From: an uncultured Anaerolineae bacterium
Lineage (GTDB): Bacteria; Chloroflexota; Anaerolineae; J036; Brachytrichaceae
NCBI GenBank assembly: GCA_937959265.1
Contig: CALGMA010000019.1
Span: 62,001-126,000 of the forward strand
DNA length: 64,000 nucleotides
Direction of reading: 5' to 3'
The notes under the pieces are model-generated. The model saw only the letters and a list, made by a program, of their open reading frames with translations. It was not told the origin of the DNA and made no database searches. Shown piece after piece: positions 23,473-33,206 of the stretch (position 1 is its first letter; each line of letters begins with the position of its first letter). The position numbers were made by a program, and so were the translations under genes.

Positions 23473-24735
23473 ATGTCGCTGTTTCGCTCCGGCGCTTTGT
23501 TGCGCGTCACGATCGGGCTAATGCTGGCGCAGAGCCTGGCGCAGGCCGCTCACTCCACCGCTGTCACGGTGAATACGCTCGCCGCCGTGCAATTGAGCGG
23601 CCAGAAAGCGCTGGCCGGCCTGGCCGGCATGGCGGTCCTCGGCGGTTCGGCGCTGGCCGCTTATCCGGCCGGCTACTTGATGGCGCGCCTGGGCCGGCGC
23701 TATGGTCTGGTGCTGGGCGCGGTCACAGCATCGTTGGGCGCAGGCCTGGCCGGCTTCGGCATCGTGCGCGCCAGCTTCTTCGCCTTCCTGTGGGGGCTGT
23801 TCGTGGTGGGGATGGGGCGCGCCGCGCTCGACCAGAGCCGCTTCGCCGCCGCAGAAGTCATGCCGCAGGAACGCCGCGCGCGCGTGATGAGCCTGGTGAT
23901 CTGGGGGGCGACAGTCGGCGCGGTGTCGGGGCCGCTGCTGGCCGCGCCGGCGGGCAACTGGGCGCTTTCGTTCGGCATGAACACCTACGCCGGCCCGCTG
24001 CTGCTCACCGCTGCCGGCTATGCGGTGGTTGCTGTGGTGCTGTTCGTCGTGCTTGCCGTGGACTGGCAGGCGCTGGTGAACCGTGCCTCTGAGCCGGCGA
24101 CGCGCGCGACACCGACGCCACCAATGACCCCCCGCTCCCATCAGCGTTCTTTTCGCGAGGCCCTGCGCCAGCCCGCGGTGTTCGCTGCGCTGGTCGCGAT
24201 GGCGTGTGGTCAGGCTGCGATGGTGCTCCTCATGGCCAGCGTGAGCGTGCACATGAGCGACCACGGCCACGACCTGGGCGACATCTCGGCCGTCATCAGC
24301 ATCCACGTGCTGGGCATGTTCGCCTTCTCGCCGCTGGTGGGCCAGTTAGCAGACCGGTGGGGACGGCGCGCGGTGATCGTTGCGGGCGCGCTCGTGCTGA
24401 TGGCCGGTTGCGTGATCGCGCCGTTGTCGCTCGACACGCCGTGGATCGCACTCGGGCAGTTCTTTGTTGGACTAGGATGGAGCGGGTGCTACGTGGGCGG
24501 CTCGGCCTTGCTGGCCGATGCGCTGGGCGCTGCCGAACGCGCCCGGCTGCAAGGCGCCAACGACGCCATCGTCAACGTCGCCTCGGCTGCCGGCAGCCTG
24601 GGCAGCGGTCTGTTACTGGCAGCGGCGGGGTTCACCGTGCTGTCAGCTGTCGGCTTTGCCGTGGCGCTGCTGCCGTTGTTGGGGGTGAGCTTCACATCGT
24701 CGAGGCGAGCGCCTGATGCGCTCCGCACGCATTAG
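23473..24735 (+). CDS. MFS transporter
   Basis: A 420-residue major facilitator protein with about twelve hydrophobic helices. The conserved loop between helices 2 and 3 reads AGYLMARLGRRYGLV, and its counterpart in the second half is GQLADRWGRRAVIV. A hydrophilic central loop (around residue 210) separates the halves. The substrate cannot be told from sequence. ATG 23473 is preferred to an upstream start that would run through the qcr terminator. Confidence 0.85.
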   Translation: MSLFRSGALLRVTIGLMLAQSLAQAAHSTAVTVNTLAAVQLSGQKALAGLAGMAVLGGSALAAYPAGYLMARLGRRYGLVLGAVTASLGAGLAGFGIVRASFFAFLWGLFVVGMGRAALDQSRFAAAEVMPQERRARVMSLVIWGATVGAVSGPLLAAPAGNWALSFGMNTYAGPLLLTAAGYAVVAVVLFVVLAVDWQALVNRASEPATRATPTPPMTPRSHQRSFREALRQPAVFAALVAMACGQAAMVLLMASVSVHMSDHGHDLGDISAVISIHVLGMFAFSPLVGQLADRWGRRAVIVAGALVLMAGCVIAPLSLDTPWIALGQFFVGLGWSGCYVGGSALLADALGAAERARLQGANDAIVNVASAAGSLGSGLLLAAAGFTVLSAVGFAVALLPLLGVSFTSSRRAPDALRTH

Positions 24736-24756
24736 GCGTTGCCATCCGCCGTCTCA

Positions 24757-24770
24757 TACAATCGCGCACT
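24757..24770 (+). promoter_or_regulatory. Leaderless-type promoter of the UbiD-family gene
   Basis: TACAAT (24757-24762) ends 8 bases before the ATG at 24771, with no Shine-Dalgarno. Confidence 0.5.
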
Positions 24771-26183
24771 ATGCACGACATCTGCGACCTGCGTTCCTAT
24801 CTCGACTTGCTCGACCGGCACGGCCAATTGATACGCATTACCAAGCCGGTCAACATCATCCACGAAGCCGCCGACATCGGCGCCACCTGCGAGCGGGTGG
24901 GCGGGCCGGCGCCTTTGTTCGAGTCCATCTACGAAAACGGCCCCGCAACAGGCTCAGATCAACCTGCTGCCACTTCGGAGCAAGTGTTCAAAGGCTGGCG
25001 GCTGTTCAGCAGCGCTGTGGCCAATCAAGCGCGCGTGGCGTTGGCGCTGGGCTGCGAGCAGCATGAGGTGACGGCGACCATGGCGCACGCGCTTGAGCCG
25101 GCCAACGCCATCCCGCCGGTTTGCGTGGCCGATGCGCCGTGGAAGAAGAACCTCATCACCGACCCGGATGTGATTGACGTCCGCCGCTTGCCCATCCCCA
25201 AACACGCGGTGGGCGATGGCGGGCGCTTCATCACCGGCGGTGTCGTCGTCAGCAAGCATCCCGAGACGGGCGTGGGCAACCTGGGCTACAACCGCATGGA
25301 GATCCTCGGCCCGCGCACCTTCGGCATGAACATCAATCAGTGGCGCGACGTGCAGCGTGCGCATGCCGCCGCCGAGGCGCAAGGCAAGCCGCTCGGCATC
25401 GCCGTCGCCATCGGCCTGGATCCGGCGCTGATGATCGCCGCCGGCTGCAAGTATGAAGGCGACGAGAACAACATCGCCGGCGCGATCCGCGGCCGGCCGG
25501 TCGAGGTGACGCGCGGCGTCACGGTGGATGTGGATACGATCCCCGCGCATGCCGAACTGGTGCTGGAAGGGCACGTGCTGCCCGGACTGCGCCGCAGCGA
25601 AGGCCCGTTGGCCGAGTTCCACGGCTACTACGGCGAGCCGTGGGAATCGCCGGTGTTTGAGGTGACGGCGATCGGCCATCGCGATGATCCCATCTTCCAG
25701 ACCATCGTGCCCGGCTGGAACGAGCACATCTACATCGGCAATGTGCTGCCGCGCGAGCCGTTGCTCATGCGCTTCGTCCGCCATGCCAGCAAGAACGCGC
25801 GCGCAGTGCACATCCCGCCCTACACCAACGGCTTCCTGGTGGTTGTGCAGCTCGACAAGAAGACGAACATGGGCGAGCCGCGCAATGTGGCGCTGGCGGC
25901 CTTCGCCGCGCACCCGAACTTCCGCGTGTGCGTGGTGGTCGAGGGCGATGTGAACATCTATGATCCCAGCGATTTGCTCTGGGCGCTGACGACGCGGGTG
26001 GACTGGGGACAGGACGTGTTCACCGTGCCGCGCGCGCAAGGGCACGAGATGGATCCGGCCAACGATAGCAAGGGCATCGGCACGAAGATCGGCATTGACG
26101 CGACCTTCGACAAGGGCCGCCGACCCTATGGCCGGCGCGTGAGTTACCCGATGGTGGAACTGGCGAAGTATCTGGCGGAATAG
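24771..26183 (+). CDS. UbiD-family prenylated-FMN decarboxylase
   Basis: A reversible aromatic or alpha,beta-unsaturated acid decarboxylase that uses prenylated FMN. The 470-residue length and blocks such as GAPLFESI-like, NLGYNRMEILGPRT, HAELVLEGHV and ATFDKGRRPYGRRVSYP are typical of UbiD. It could serve menaquinone synthesis or aromatic acid metabolism. No ubiX-like gene, needed for the cofactor, is in the window, so it must be encoded elsewhere if the enzyme is active. Confidence 0.88.
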   Translation: MHDICDLRSYLDLLDRHGQLIRITKPVNIIHEAADIGATCERVGGPAPLFESIYENGPATGSDQPAATSEQVFKGWRLFSSAVANQARVALALGCEQHEVTATMAHALEPANAIPPVCVADAPWKKNLITDPDVIDVRRLPIPKHAVGDGGRFITGGVVVSKHPETGVGNLGYNRMEILGPRTFGMNINQWRDVQRAHAAAEAQGKPLGIAVAIGLDPALMIAAGCKYEGDENNIAGAIRGRPVEVTRGVTVDVDTIPAHAELVLEGHVLPGLRRSEGPLAEFHGYYGEPWESPVFEVTAIGHRDDPIFQTIVPGWNEHIYIGNVLPREPLLMRFVRHASKNARAVHIPPYTNGFLVVVQLDKKTNMGEPRNVALAAFAAHPNFRVCVVVEGDVNIYDPSDLLWALTTRVDWGQDVFTVPRAQGHEMDPANDSKGIGTKIGIDATFDKGRRPYGRRVSYPMVELAKYLAE

Positions 26184-26232
26184 CCCTAGCGCTACGACTC
26201 GGTGGGCAAAGCGAATCCGTGGGGCAAGATAC

Positions 26233-26262
26233 GGGTGGGCACAGGCACTGCCTGCGCCCACC
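26233..26262. repeat. REP-like palindrome, copy 3
   Basis: GGGTGGGCACAGGCA, then one base less in the loop, and TGCCTGCGCCCACC. Thirteen of 15 positions pair. It lies between the UbiD gene and the rpsB promoter. Confidence 0.65.
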
Positions 26263-26307
26263 TTCTAACAATAGATGCACCTGTACGTCAAGTATCGGAT
26301 CTCAACA

Positions 26308-26316
26308 TGGTAGAAT
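26308..26316 (+). promoter_or_regulatory. Extended -10 promoter of the rpsB operon
   Basis: TGGTAGAAT is an extended -10. The predicted start near 26323 leaves a leader of about 113 nt before rpsB. Confidence 0.45.
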
Positions 26317-26319
26317 TTT

Positions 26320-26435
26320 GCCCGGCACGAAGCCGGAAATATCACATCATGCGCTTCGATGGTTGAGGCCTGTTCCGCTTGCGGAATCCAAAAACCGCGT
26401 GAGAGGCGCAGAGGAATCAAAGGAGAAAACCGCAT
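26320..26435 (+). promoter_or_regulatory. Structured rpsB leader
   Basis: Two short hairpins can form: CCGGC/GCCGG around 26321-26336, and TTCCGC-TT-GCGGAA at 26373-26386. Ribosomal protein S2 leaders autoregulate in several phyla, so a role in feedback is possible but unproven here. An AAAGGAG site lies just before the start codon. Confidence 0.3.
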
Positions 26436-27263
26436 ATGCCTGTCGTCCCCATGAAGGCACTACTCGAAACGGGGGTGCACTTCGGCCATCGCACGAAGCG
26501 ATGGAATCCCAAGATGAAGCCGTATATCTTCACGGAGAGAAACGGTGTTCACATCATTGACCTGCAACAAACGATCGTCGCTGTTGACGAAGCAGCGGCG
26601 CTCATTCGCGACATTATCGCGCGTGGCGGCGCAGTCCTCTTCATCGGCACCAAGCGCCAGGCGCAAGAGCCGATCATGACTCAGGCGCAGCGCGCCGGCC
26701 AGCCTTACATTACCGAACGCTTCCTCGGCGGCACGCTGACTAACTGGCGCACCATCAAATCGCGCCTGGATCGCCTGGCCGAGCTGGAAGCAATGCAAGA
26801 GCGTGGCGAGCTGGAGCGCTTCACCAAGAAGGAAGCGTTGCTGATGACGCGCGAGATCGAACGGTTGAACCGGCGCATGGGCGGCATCAAAAACATGCGC
26901 CGCTTGCCCGATGCGCTGTTCATCGTAGATGTCGGTCGTGAGGCTAATGCGATCAAGGAGGCCAACCGGCTCGGCATCCCCGTCATCGCAATGGTGGATA
27001 CGAATTGCGACCCCGATGGCGTGGACTACGTCATCCCCTCGAACGATGACGCGATCCGCGCGATCAAGTTGATCGTCGAGGCGATGGCCAATGCAGCGCT
27101 GGAAGGCCTGGCGCTGCGCAAGGGTGCGGACGAGATCGAGGCTGTTACCGGCGTCGAGGAGAAGGTCGCGGCCAGCGAAGAAGCGCGCGCAGGTGAATTC
27201 GCGCTGGACGAAGAGATGTTGTTGCGCTCGTTCGCCCCTGACCTGGAAGAAGACGAGGAGTGA
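26436..27263 (+). CDS. rpsB: 30S ribosomal protein S2
   Basis: S2 binds late to the 30S subunit near the head-platform junction and is needed for S1 docking. The protein opens with [21 protein letters not shown] and has [12 protein letters not shown] and [19 protein letters not shown], all diagnostic. At 275 residues it is longer than the usual ~240 because of an acidic C-terminal tail. tsf follows 18 bases later, as in most bacteria. Confidence 0.97.
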   Translation: MPVVPMKALLETGVHFGHRTKRWNPKMKPYIFTERNGVHIIDLQQTIVAVDEAAALIRDIIARGGAVLFIGTKRQAQEPIMTQAQRAGQPYITERFLGGTLTNWRTIKSRLDRLAELEAMQERGELERFTKKEALLMTREIERLNRRMGGIKNMRRLPDALFIVDVGREANAIKEANRLGIPVIAMVDTNCDPDGVDYVIPSNDDAIRAIKLIVEAMANAALEGLALRKGADEIEAVTGVEEKVAASEEARAGEFALDEEMLLRSFAPDLEEDEE

Positions 27264-27281
27264 AGCCTGGAGTGAACGAAG

Positions 27282-27881
27282 ATGGCAATCACAGCAGAGA
27301 TGGTGAAACAACTGCGCGAACAGACCGGCGCAGGCATGATGGATAGCAAGAAAGCCCTCGAGCAATTCGACGGCGACATGGAGAAGGCGGCTGCCTGGTT
27401 GAAGGAGAAAGGCCTGGCCACTGCAGCGAAGAAGGCATCGCGCGAAGCTAAAGAGGGGATGATCGAGGTGTACTCGCACATGGGCGGCCGGCTGGCCGTG
27501 ATGGTCGAGGTGAACTGCGAGACGGACTTCGTGGCGCGCATGCCGGAGTTCCGCGAGCTGGCGCACGACCTGGCGCTACAAATCGCATCGGCCGCGCCGG
27601 CCTATTTGAAGAAGGAAGACGTGCCGGCCGAGGTCATCGCGGCGCAAACGGCCAGATTCAAGGAGGACGCGATTGCCGAGGGTAAGAAGCCCGAGATCGC
27701 CGAGCGCATCGCCGCCGGGCGCATGGAGAAGTTCTATCAAGACCATGTGCTGATGGAGCAGGCTTTCGTCAAAGATGATAAGGTCAAAGTCAAAGACCTG
27801 GTCACCGCCACAATCGCGAAATGTGGCGAAAACATCCAAGTGCGAAGGTTCGTCCGGTATCAGCTCGGCGAAGAGAGCTGA
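27282..27881 (+). CDS. tsf: Elongation factor Ts
   Basis: The nucleotide exchange factor for EF-Tu. Its N-terminal module reads [21 protein letters not shown] and the core contains [12 protein letters not shown]. The 199-residue length matches the short form with a single core subdomain. It shares an operon with rpsB and is followed by an intrinsic terminator. Confidence 0.97.
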   Translation: MAITAEMVKQLREQTGAGMMDSKKALEQFDGDMEKAAAWLKEKGLATAAKKASREAKEGMIEVYSHMGGRLAVMVEVNCETDFVARMPEFRELAHDLALQIASAAPAYLKKEDVPAEVIAAQTARFKEDAIAEGKKPEIAERIAAGRMEKFYQDHVLMEQAFVKDDKVKVKDLVTATIAKCGENIQVRRFVRYQLGEES

Positions 27882-27888
27882 ACGATGG

Positions 27889-27920
27889 AAAAAGGGCATT
27901 TCAAATGCCCTTTTTATTTG
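27889..27920 (+). terminator. Terminator after tsf
   Basis: AAAAAGGGCATT pairs with AATGCCCTTTTT around a TCA loop, with a T-rich tail. The stem is perfect. Confidence 0.9.
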
Positions 27921-27975
27921 CAACGCGGCCGGCGCGCTCGATGCGCGGGGGCCGATGTGAAAGGAGGCAAGCGCT

Positions 27976-28698
27976 ATGAATGTCCCCAAATATAAACGCG
28001 TATTGTTGAAAATCGGCGGTGAAGCCTTCGCCGGGCCAGGTGGCATGGGCATCGTGCCGCAATTGGCCGAGGAAGTTGCGGCTAAAGTCCGCGCCGTGCG
28101 TCAACTCGGTGTACAAGTGGTGATCGTGCTCGGGGCGGGCAATTTCTGGCGCGGCAAGGACGGCATCGCCCACGGCATGGACCGCACTACGGCCGATCAC
28201 ATTGGTATGCTCGCTACTGTCATGAACTCGCTTGCCCTGCGCGACGCGTTCGAACGGCTAGGTATGGAAGCGCGGGTGCAGACGGCGATCGAGATCCGTT
28301 CTGTAGCCGAGCCTTACATCCGTCTGCGCGCCATCCGGCACCTGGAGAAAGGACGCGTGGTGATCATCGGCGCCGGCACCGGCAATCCCTACTTCACGAC
28401 TGACACCGCCGGTGCACTCCGCGCTGCCGAGACCAACTGCGACATTCTCATTAAGGCCACTAAGGTAGACGGCGTTTACAGCGCCGATCCCCGTAAGGAC
28501 GAGGGGGCGCAACGCTACGAATCCATAACCTATCTTGAAGCACTGAACCAAAAGGTTGGCGTGATGGATAGCACCGCCTTAACGTTATGTATGGATAACG
28601 ACTTGCCCATCCTTGTCCTCAACCTCTGGCAGCCCAACAGCCTGGAGCGCGCCGTTCTAGGCGAGAAAATTGGCACATTGATCACTTCGGGGCGTTGA
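27976..28698 (+). CDS. pyrH: UMP kinase
   Basis: Phosphorylates UMP to UDP in pyrimidine nucleotide synthesis. The 240-residue amino-acid-kinase fold has the motifs [23 protein letters not shown], and [10 protein letters not shown] with [16 protein letters not shown] lies before the ATG. The order rpsB-tsf-pyrH-frr is widely conserved. Confidence 0.96.
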   Translation: MNVPKYKRVLLKIGGEAFAGPGGMGIVPQLAEEVAAKVRAVRQLGVQVVIVLGAGNFWRGKDGIAHGMDRTTADHIGMLATVMNSLALRDAFERLGMEARVQTAIEIRSVAEPYIRLRAIRHLEKGRVVIIGAGTGNPYFTTDTAGALRAAETNCDILIKATKVDGVYSADPRKDEGAQRYESITYLEALNQKVGVMDSTALTLCMDNDLPILVLNLWQPNSLERAVLGEKIGTLITSGR

Positions 28699-28962
28699 TC
28701 TAAGCGCACCAGGCGCGTGGCAGGTGGTGCAGGTGGCTGCCAGCCTCTGAATGTATCGTTGAACTGGCAGCAATAGGATTTTGTTTATCCACGCGTTACC
28801 CAGGTCATTCGACCGACGTAACTTGGTTGAATCTGTCATCTGGACGAGAGGTGATCATAAAAATACTGCCAAAATCTACAACTGAGTCTGTGATAGCATT
28901 TTGCAGTGCTCCTGCGGATGTCTGCAGGGTGATCCTATTAGAAAAGACGAGGTTACTCTGAA
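28699..28962 (+). other. AT-richer intergenic region before frr
   Basis: A 264-bp gap with clearly lower GC than its surroundings and no credible ORF. It contains a small hairpin (CCTGC/GCAGG near 28912-28929). A promoter for frr is likely, but no pair of -35 and -10 elements stands out. Confidence 0.4.
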
Positions 28963-29529
28963 ATGGCCGACGAAATAAAAAGCGTCATCAAAGAGATCGA
29001 GAAGGAAATGGAGCGCGCGATCCAGGCAATGGAAGTTGACTTTCAAGCAATTCGCACTGGCCGGGCATCACCAGCCTTGGTCGAGCGGATCCCGGTCGAA
29101 TACTACGGAACCCAAGTGCCGCTCCAGCAATTGGCCACGATCACCGTGCCAGAGGCACAGGTGATTATGATCAAACCCTTCGATCCGACGACGCTGAAGA
29201 CGATCGAAAAAGCGATCAGTGCTTCCGATGTCAAGCTTACGCCGAACAGCGACGGCAAGGTGATCCGCTTAAACATCCCGCCGCTGACCGAGGAGCGCCG
29301 GCGCGACATCGTCAAATTGGTGCACAAGCGCCTGGAAGAGGCCAAGGTTTCCATTCGCAACCACCGACGCGAAGGCATGGAGATGTTGAAAGCGTTCGAG
29401 GAGGAAGAGCTGATCACCGAAGACGACCACAAACGTGGTAAACAAGAGTTGGAGAACCTGACCCATCGCTTCACGGCACGGGCCGATGAACTCGGCGCGC
29501 GCAAGGAACGCGAAATCATGGAGATGTGA
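28963..29529 (+). CDS. frr: Ribosome recycling factor
   Basis: Splits post-termination ribosomes together with EF-G. The 188-residue protein has RTGRASPALVERIPVEYYGT, INIP-like RLNIPPLTEERRRDIVKL and NHRREGMEMLK blocks typical of RRF. uppS begins 10 bases after its stop. Confidence 0.97.
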   Translation: MADEIKSVIKEIEKEMERAIQAMEVDFQAIRTGRASPALVERIPVEYYGTQVPLQQLATITVPEAQVIMIKPFDPTTLKTIEKAISASDVKLTPNSDGKVIRLNIPPLTEERRRDIVKLVHKRLEEAKVSIRNHRREGMEMLKAFEEEELITEDDHKRGKQELENLTHRFTARADELGARKEREIMEM

Positions 29530-29539
29530 CCAAGCATCT

Positions 29540-30328
29540 ATGGCCCTATCCGTCGCAACCTTCAAGCGGTCCTTCACACGGAACGCGCAGGACGTCGCCG
29601 CGTCCCAAACCAACGCACAAACAGCAGCCGCGGCGCACGGCATCAAGCACCTTGCCATCATCATGGACGGCAATGGCCGGTGGGCCAAACGCCGCAACCT
29701 GCCACGCCTGGCCGGGCACAAGGCCGGCACTGATAACCTGCATCGCATCCTGAGGGCATGTAAGGATCACGGCATCAAGATCGTTACCTTATATGCCTTC
29801 TCCACCGAGAACTGGCGCCGACCCGAGGATGAGGTGAACGGGTTGATGAAGCTCCTCGAGGCTTCGATCGAGAAAGAGCTGGATGCGCTGCATAAAGAGG
29901 GCGTGCAGATCCGGCACATTGGCCGCACCGACCGCATTCCTCCGGCGCTGTGCGAGAAGATCCGCTACGCCATTGCCTACACACGCAACAACACAGAACT
30001 GATTCTGAACGTGGCAATGAACTACGGCGGACGGGCCGAGATCGTAGACGCTGTGAAGCACATGCTGGCCGATGATCTCGATCCTAACTACGTGGACGAG
30101 GCCACGGTCAGCCGCTATCTCTACACCAGCGATCTGCCCGATCCTGACCTGATCATCCGCACCAGCGGTGAATATCGCGTCAGTAACTTCCTTATCTGGC
30201 AGGGAGCATACTCCGAGTATTACGTGACCGATGTGCTATGGCCCGACTTCGACGAGAAGGAGTTACAGAAGGCCATTGAGCACTACCGCAAGCGCGAACG
30301 CCGTTTTGGTGGGCTTGCCTGTAAGTAG
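29540..30328 (+). CDS. uppS: Isoprenyl transferase (undecaprenyl diphosphate synthase type)
   Basis: Cis-prenyltransferase that makes the lipid carrier for cell-wall precursors. The 262-residue product has the diagnostic IIMDGNGRWAKRR, the YAFSTENWRRP block and DLIIRTSGEYRVSNFL. The first ~35 residues are an extra, poorly conserved tail. ATG 29540 avoids overlap with frr. Confidence 0.94.
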   Translation: MALSVATFKRSFTRNAQDVAASQTNAQTAAAAHGIKHLAIIMDGNGRWAKRRNLPRLAGHKAGTDNLHRILRACKDHGIKIVTLYAFSTENWRRPEDEVNGLMKLLEASIEKELDALHKEGVQIRHIGRTDRIPPALCEKIRYAIAYTRNNTELILNVAMNYGGRAEIVDAVKHMLADDLDPNYVDEATVSRYLYTSDLPDPDLIIRTSGEYRVSNFLIWQGAYSEYYVTDVLWPDFDEKELQKAIEHYRKRERRFGGLACK

Positions 30329-31193
30329 CGCGCGTGCCTGGCTTTTTACGCAGCCGTATAGAATCGCTTCGTTGCAAACGCCGTCCAACGACCTCGCCGC
30401 ACGCCTGATCGGTGGTGCTGCTACCGTCATTGTCGCCGTCGTCTTCGGTGCACTAGGGGGATGGTGGTTCACGCTGCTTATCGCGGCCGCCATCGCCCGA
30501 GCAACGTTTGAGCTGTGGCGATTGCTCGGGCGCGCCGGTTATCACCCGTCGCTGGCTGTAGCGCTGGGCGCAGCAGCGGCAGCCTTCACCGGCGTTCGCC
30601 TGCCCAATTTATTCGTCTTCATCCCGGCGCTTACGCTGGTGTTACTGGCATCGCTAGCCTGGCAGTTGCAACGCGTCCAAACACACAACTTTGGCGATTG
30701 GGCGGTGAGCTTCGCCGGCGGGTTCTACCTCGGCTGGACGGGCGGCCACCTGGCCGAGCTGATCGTCCTGCCACCCGATGGACGCTGGTGGCTGGCGTTG
30801 ACGCTGGCCACGCTATGGTCGGCTGACAGCATGGCCTACGTCTTCGGACGGCTGCTCGGCAAACACAAACTCGCGCCGACCATCAGCCCCGGCAAGACCT
30901 GGGAGGGTTATATTGCCGGCGCGATAGCCAGCACACTCGCCGGCGTCATCCTCGGCCTGTTTGCGCCCTTCGGAATGCCCGTCGGTGCCGTCGCAGGCAT
31001 CCTCGTTGGCGCGCTGAGCCCTTTGGGTGACCTGATCGAGTCCATGATCAAGCGCCAGGCGCACGCGAAGGACTCCGGTAATTTGATTCCCGGGCATGGC
31101 GGCGTGTTCGACCGGATAGATTCGTTACTCTGGGCCAGCGTTGTGGTGACCTATGTTGCGGTAATTGCTTCGGGAACCTTCCAGCTCCCTTGA
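30309..31193 (+). CDS. cdsA: Phosphatidate cytidylyltransferase
   Basis: Makes CDP-diacylglycerol, the precursor of anionic phospholipids. A polytopic protein with the C-terminal signature SPGKTWEGYIAG and HAKDSGNLIPGHGGVFDRIDS. The start is uncertain: GTG 30309 overlaps uppS by 20 bases, and a TTG at 30372 is the alternative. Neither has a strong ribosome binding site, which fits translational coupling to uppS. The usual next genes dxr and rseP are absent. Confidence 0.9.
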   Translation: MGLPVSSARAWLFTQPYRIASLQTPSNDLAARLIGGAATVIVAVVFGALGGWWFTLLIAAAIARATFELWRLLGRAGYHPSLAVALGAAAAAFTGVRLPNLFVFIPALTLVLLASLAWQLQRVQTHNFGDWAVSFAGGFYLGWTGGHLAELIVLPPDGRWWLALTLATLWSADSMAYVFGRLLGKHKLAPTISPGKTWEGYIAGAIASTLAGVILGLFAPFGMPVGAVAGILVGALSPLGDLIESMIKRQAHAKDSGNLIPGHGGVFDRIDSLLWASVVVTYVAVIASGTFQLP

Positions 31194-31210
31194 TCGGCAT
31201 TTCCAGGCGC

Positions 31211-31222
31211 TACAATCGTGGT
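31211..31222 (+). promoter_or_regulatory. Leaderless-type promoter of the 105-aa membrane protein gene
   Basis: TACAAT (31211-31216) ends 6 bases before ATG 31223. Confidence 0.45.
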
Positions 31223-31540
31223 ATGTGGACGCTGCTGGCGCTGCTGGGCATCTACGCAGGCACCTCGGCTTTGGGCACGAGCATTCGGTTGGGTTGGGTG
31301 AGCACGCGCGGCTGGCGATGGGTGCATCATGCGCTCTTCGGCCTAATTTGGCTTTCGCTGGGCGGCGCAGCAGCCTGGGGATTTGCGTTCAGTGAACCGT
31401 GGCGGTGGTTGTTGTTTGTCGTCACACCGTTTCTGATATTGTTGCCTCGCTTCCGTCCGGGGTCATCGGCGCATTGCTGGACGGCGACGGGCGGACTGGT
31501 TGTGTTGGCCGGCCTGGTCGTTTGGGCGGCTGCCACATAG
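31223..31540 (+). CDS. Small membrane protein, 105 aa
   Basis: I do not recognise a family. The sequence has three to four hydrophobic helices starting MWTLLALLGIYAGTSALG and ending in AGLVVWAAAT, with few charged residues. The start at 31223 is set by the leaderless -10. It lies 29 bases after cdsA but appears to have its own promoter. Confidence 0.55.
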   Translation: MWTLLALLGIYAGTSALGTSIRLGWVSTRGWRWVHHALFGLIWLSLGGAAAWGFAFSEPWRWLLFVVTPFLILLPRFRPGSSAHCWTATGGLVVLAGLVVWAAAT

Positions 31541-31614
31541 ATGCGTATCGCGCATTGCGTGACCATGACGCGGGAGCGTAGGGTGCGAACCGTAAACCTT
31601 TAAACCTTAGACCG

Positions 31615-32454
31615 ATGGATCTACTCGAAGCCATCCGCAAGCGCAAGACGACCAACACGCCCTTCCGGCCAGAGCGCATCAGCGATGAGCACAAGCGGCT
31701 GTTGATCGAAGCCGCCTCGCGCGCGCCCTCACACTTCAACAGTCAGCCCTGGCGCTTCATCGTGATCGAGGATCGCGAGCGCATTGCGCAGATTGCCGAC
31801 ATCGCCGGTGATTCGATGAAGCGGCTGATGGACGACGGTGCATTTGTGGCGCGCTACCGGCGCTACTTCCGCTTCGATGCCAGGGAATCCATGGCTGCAG
31901 GCAGCGGCATCTATGTGGACAATATGCCGGCGGTGCTTCGGCCGATGGTCAAGCTCGTCTTCTCTGAACAAGTCGGATCACTGCTCAGCAAATTCGGCGC
32001 GTCAGCCATCTTGGGCAGCGACCAGCGCAGGATCGTGCGCAGTGCGCCGATGCTGCTCGCGATCACACTGGACAGGCAAGAATACCGCCCTGGCGAGCTA
32101 AGCGGGCTCTACGCTTCGATCACACTAGGCGCGGTAATCCAGACGCTGTGGCTGGTGACGACGGCGCTGGATATCGGTATGCAGTTTATCAGCACGCCGC
32201 TAGAGGTGGCCGAAAACAAGGCGCGCATCGTCGCGCTGCTCAAGATCCCCGAGGCGCACGAGCTCGTGGCGATATTTCGCATGGGCTACAAGGATCCGAG
32301 CGTTACCCGCAACACGATTGACTGGACGAGCAACCAGCGCAAACCGTTCACCGAGCTGGCGCACTACAACGACTGGGAGACCCCGCTGCCCGAGCCATTT
32401 GCCTCGGCGCGCAGTCTGCTGTGGGAGGGTGCGGAGGCGCCGGTGGAGCCCTAG
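31615..32454 (+). CDS. Nitroreductase-family protein
   Basis: An FMN-dependent nitroreductase-fold protein of 279 residues. The N-terminal RKTTNTPFRPERI and ASRAPSHFNSQPWRFIVI form the flavin-binding start, and a GAVIQTLWLVTTALDIGMQFIS helix follows. A C-terminal extension of about 50 residues is longer than usual. Substrates of this family vary from nitroaromatics to quinones. Confidence 0.82.
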   Translation: MDLLEAIRKRKTTNTPFRPERISDEHKRLLIEAASRAPSHFNSQPWRFIVIEDRERIAQIADIAGDSMKRLMDDGAFVARYRRYFRFDARESMAAGSGIYVDNMPAVLRPMVKLVFSEQVGSLLSKFGASAILGSDQRRIVRSAPMLLAITLDRQEYRPGELSGLYASITLGAVIQTLWLVTTALDIGMQFISTPLEVAENKARIVALLKIPEAHELVAIFRMGYKDPSVTRNTIDWTSNQRKPFTELAHYNDWETPLPEPFASARSLLWEGAEAPVEP

Positions 32455-32489
32455 CGCAGTGCTCTAATCTGATGCTTATGGATCGCCGG

Positions 32490-32505
32490 TAAATTCACCT
32501 ACGCA
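32490..32505 (+). promoter_or_regulatory. Possible short-leader promoter of the response regulator gene
   Basis: TAAATT (32490-32495) ends 10 bases before ATG 32506, so the transcript would start within a few bases of the start codon. Confidence 0.3.
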
Positions 32506-33180
32506 ATGGAACACATTCTCGTCATCGAAGACGACCCCGCCATTCGCGACCTGTTGCGGCGCGGATTGACTTATGAAAATTACAAAGTGACGACGGCCAA
32601 CGACGGTGCAAGCGGGCTGGCGGCCGCGCGCGACAATCCGCCCGATCTCGTCATCCTCGACTGGATGATGCCCGGCCTGGATGGGCTAGAGGTATGTATG
32701 CGGCTGCGCGCAGCGAGCAACGTCCCGATCTTGATGCTGACGGCGAAAGATTCGGTGCCGGATCGCGTGCTCGGCCTGGAGAGCGGTGCGGATGACTATC
32801 TGGTCAAACCGTTCGCCTTCCCCGAGCTGCTAGCGCGCGTGCATGCTTTGCTGCGTCGCACTCAACCTAGCAGCAAGCCGGAGATCTTGAAGTATTCCGA
32901 CCTACAACTCGACACCGGCACACGTCTGGCCAAGCGCGGCGACCGGCAGTTCGAGCTGACGGCCAAAGAGTACGACCTGCTGGAATACCTGATGCGCAAC
33001 CCCCGCCAAGTATTGACGCGCGAGCAAATTCTAGACCGGGTCTGGGGCTACGACTTTGGCGGCGAGAGCAACGTGCTGGAGGTATACATCCGCTACTTGC
33101 GCCAAAAGACCGAAGCCAACGGCGAGCCGCGGCTGATTCACACCGTGCGCAGCGTCGGGTACGTGCTCAGGGAAGAGTAG
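32506..33180 (+). CDS. OmpR/PhoB-family response regulator
   Basis: A 224-residue two-component regulator. The receiver domain has the acidic pair in VIEDDP, the phospho-acceptor Asp in VILDWMMPG, and Lys in YLVKPF. The C-terminal winged helix carries [14 protein letters not shown] and the closing [10 protein letters not shown]. No histidine kinase is adjacent, so its partner is unknown. It is probably monocistronic. Confidence 0.92.
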   Translation: MEHILVIEDDPAIRDLLRRGLTYENYKVTTANDGASGLAAARDNPPDLVILDWMMPGLDGLEVCMRLRAASNVPILMLTAKDSVPDRVLGLESGADDYLVKPFAFPELLARVHALLRRTQPSSKPEILKYSDLQLDTGTRLAKRGDRQFELTAKEYDLLEYLMRNPRQVLTREQILDRVWGYDFGGESNVLEVYIRYLRQKTEANGEPRLIHTVRSVGYVLREE

Positions 33181-33206
33181 AGCGCGTTGCGCGATAACCC
33201 CGCGAT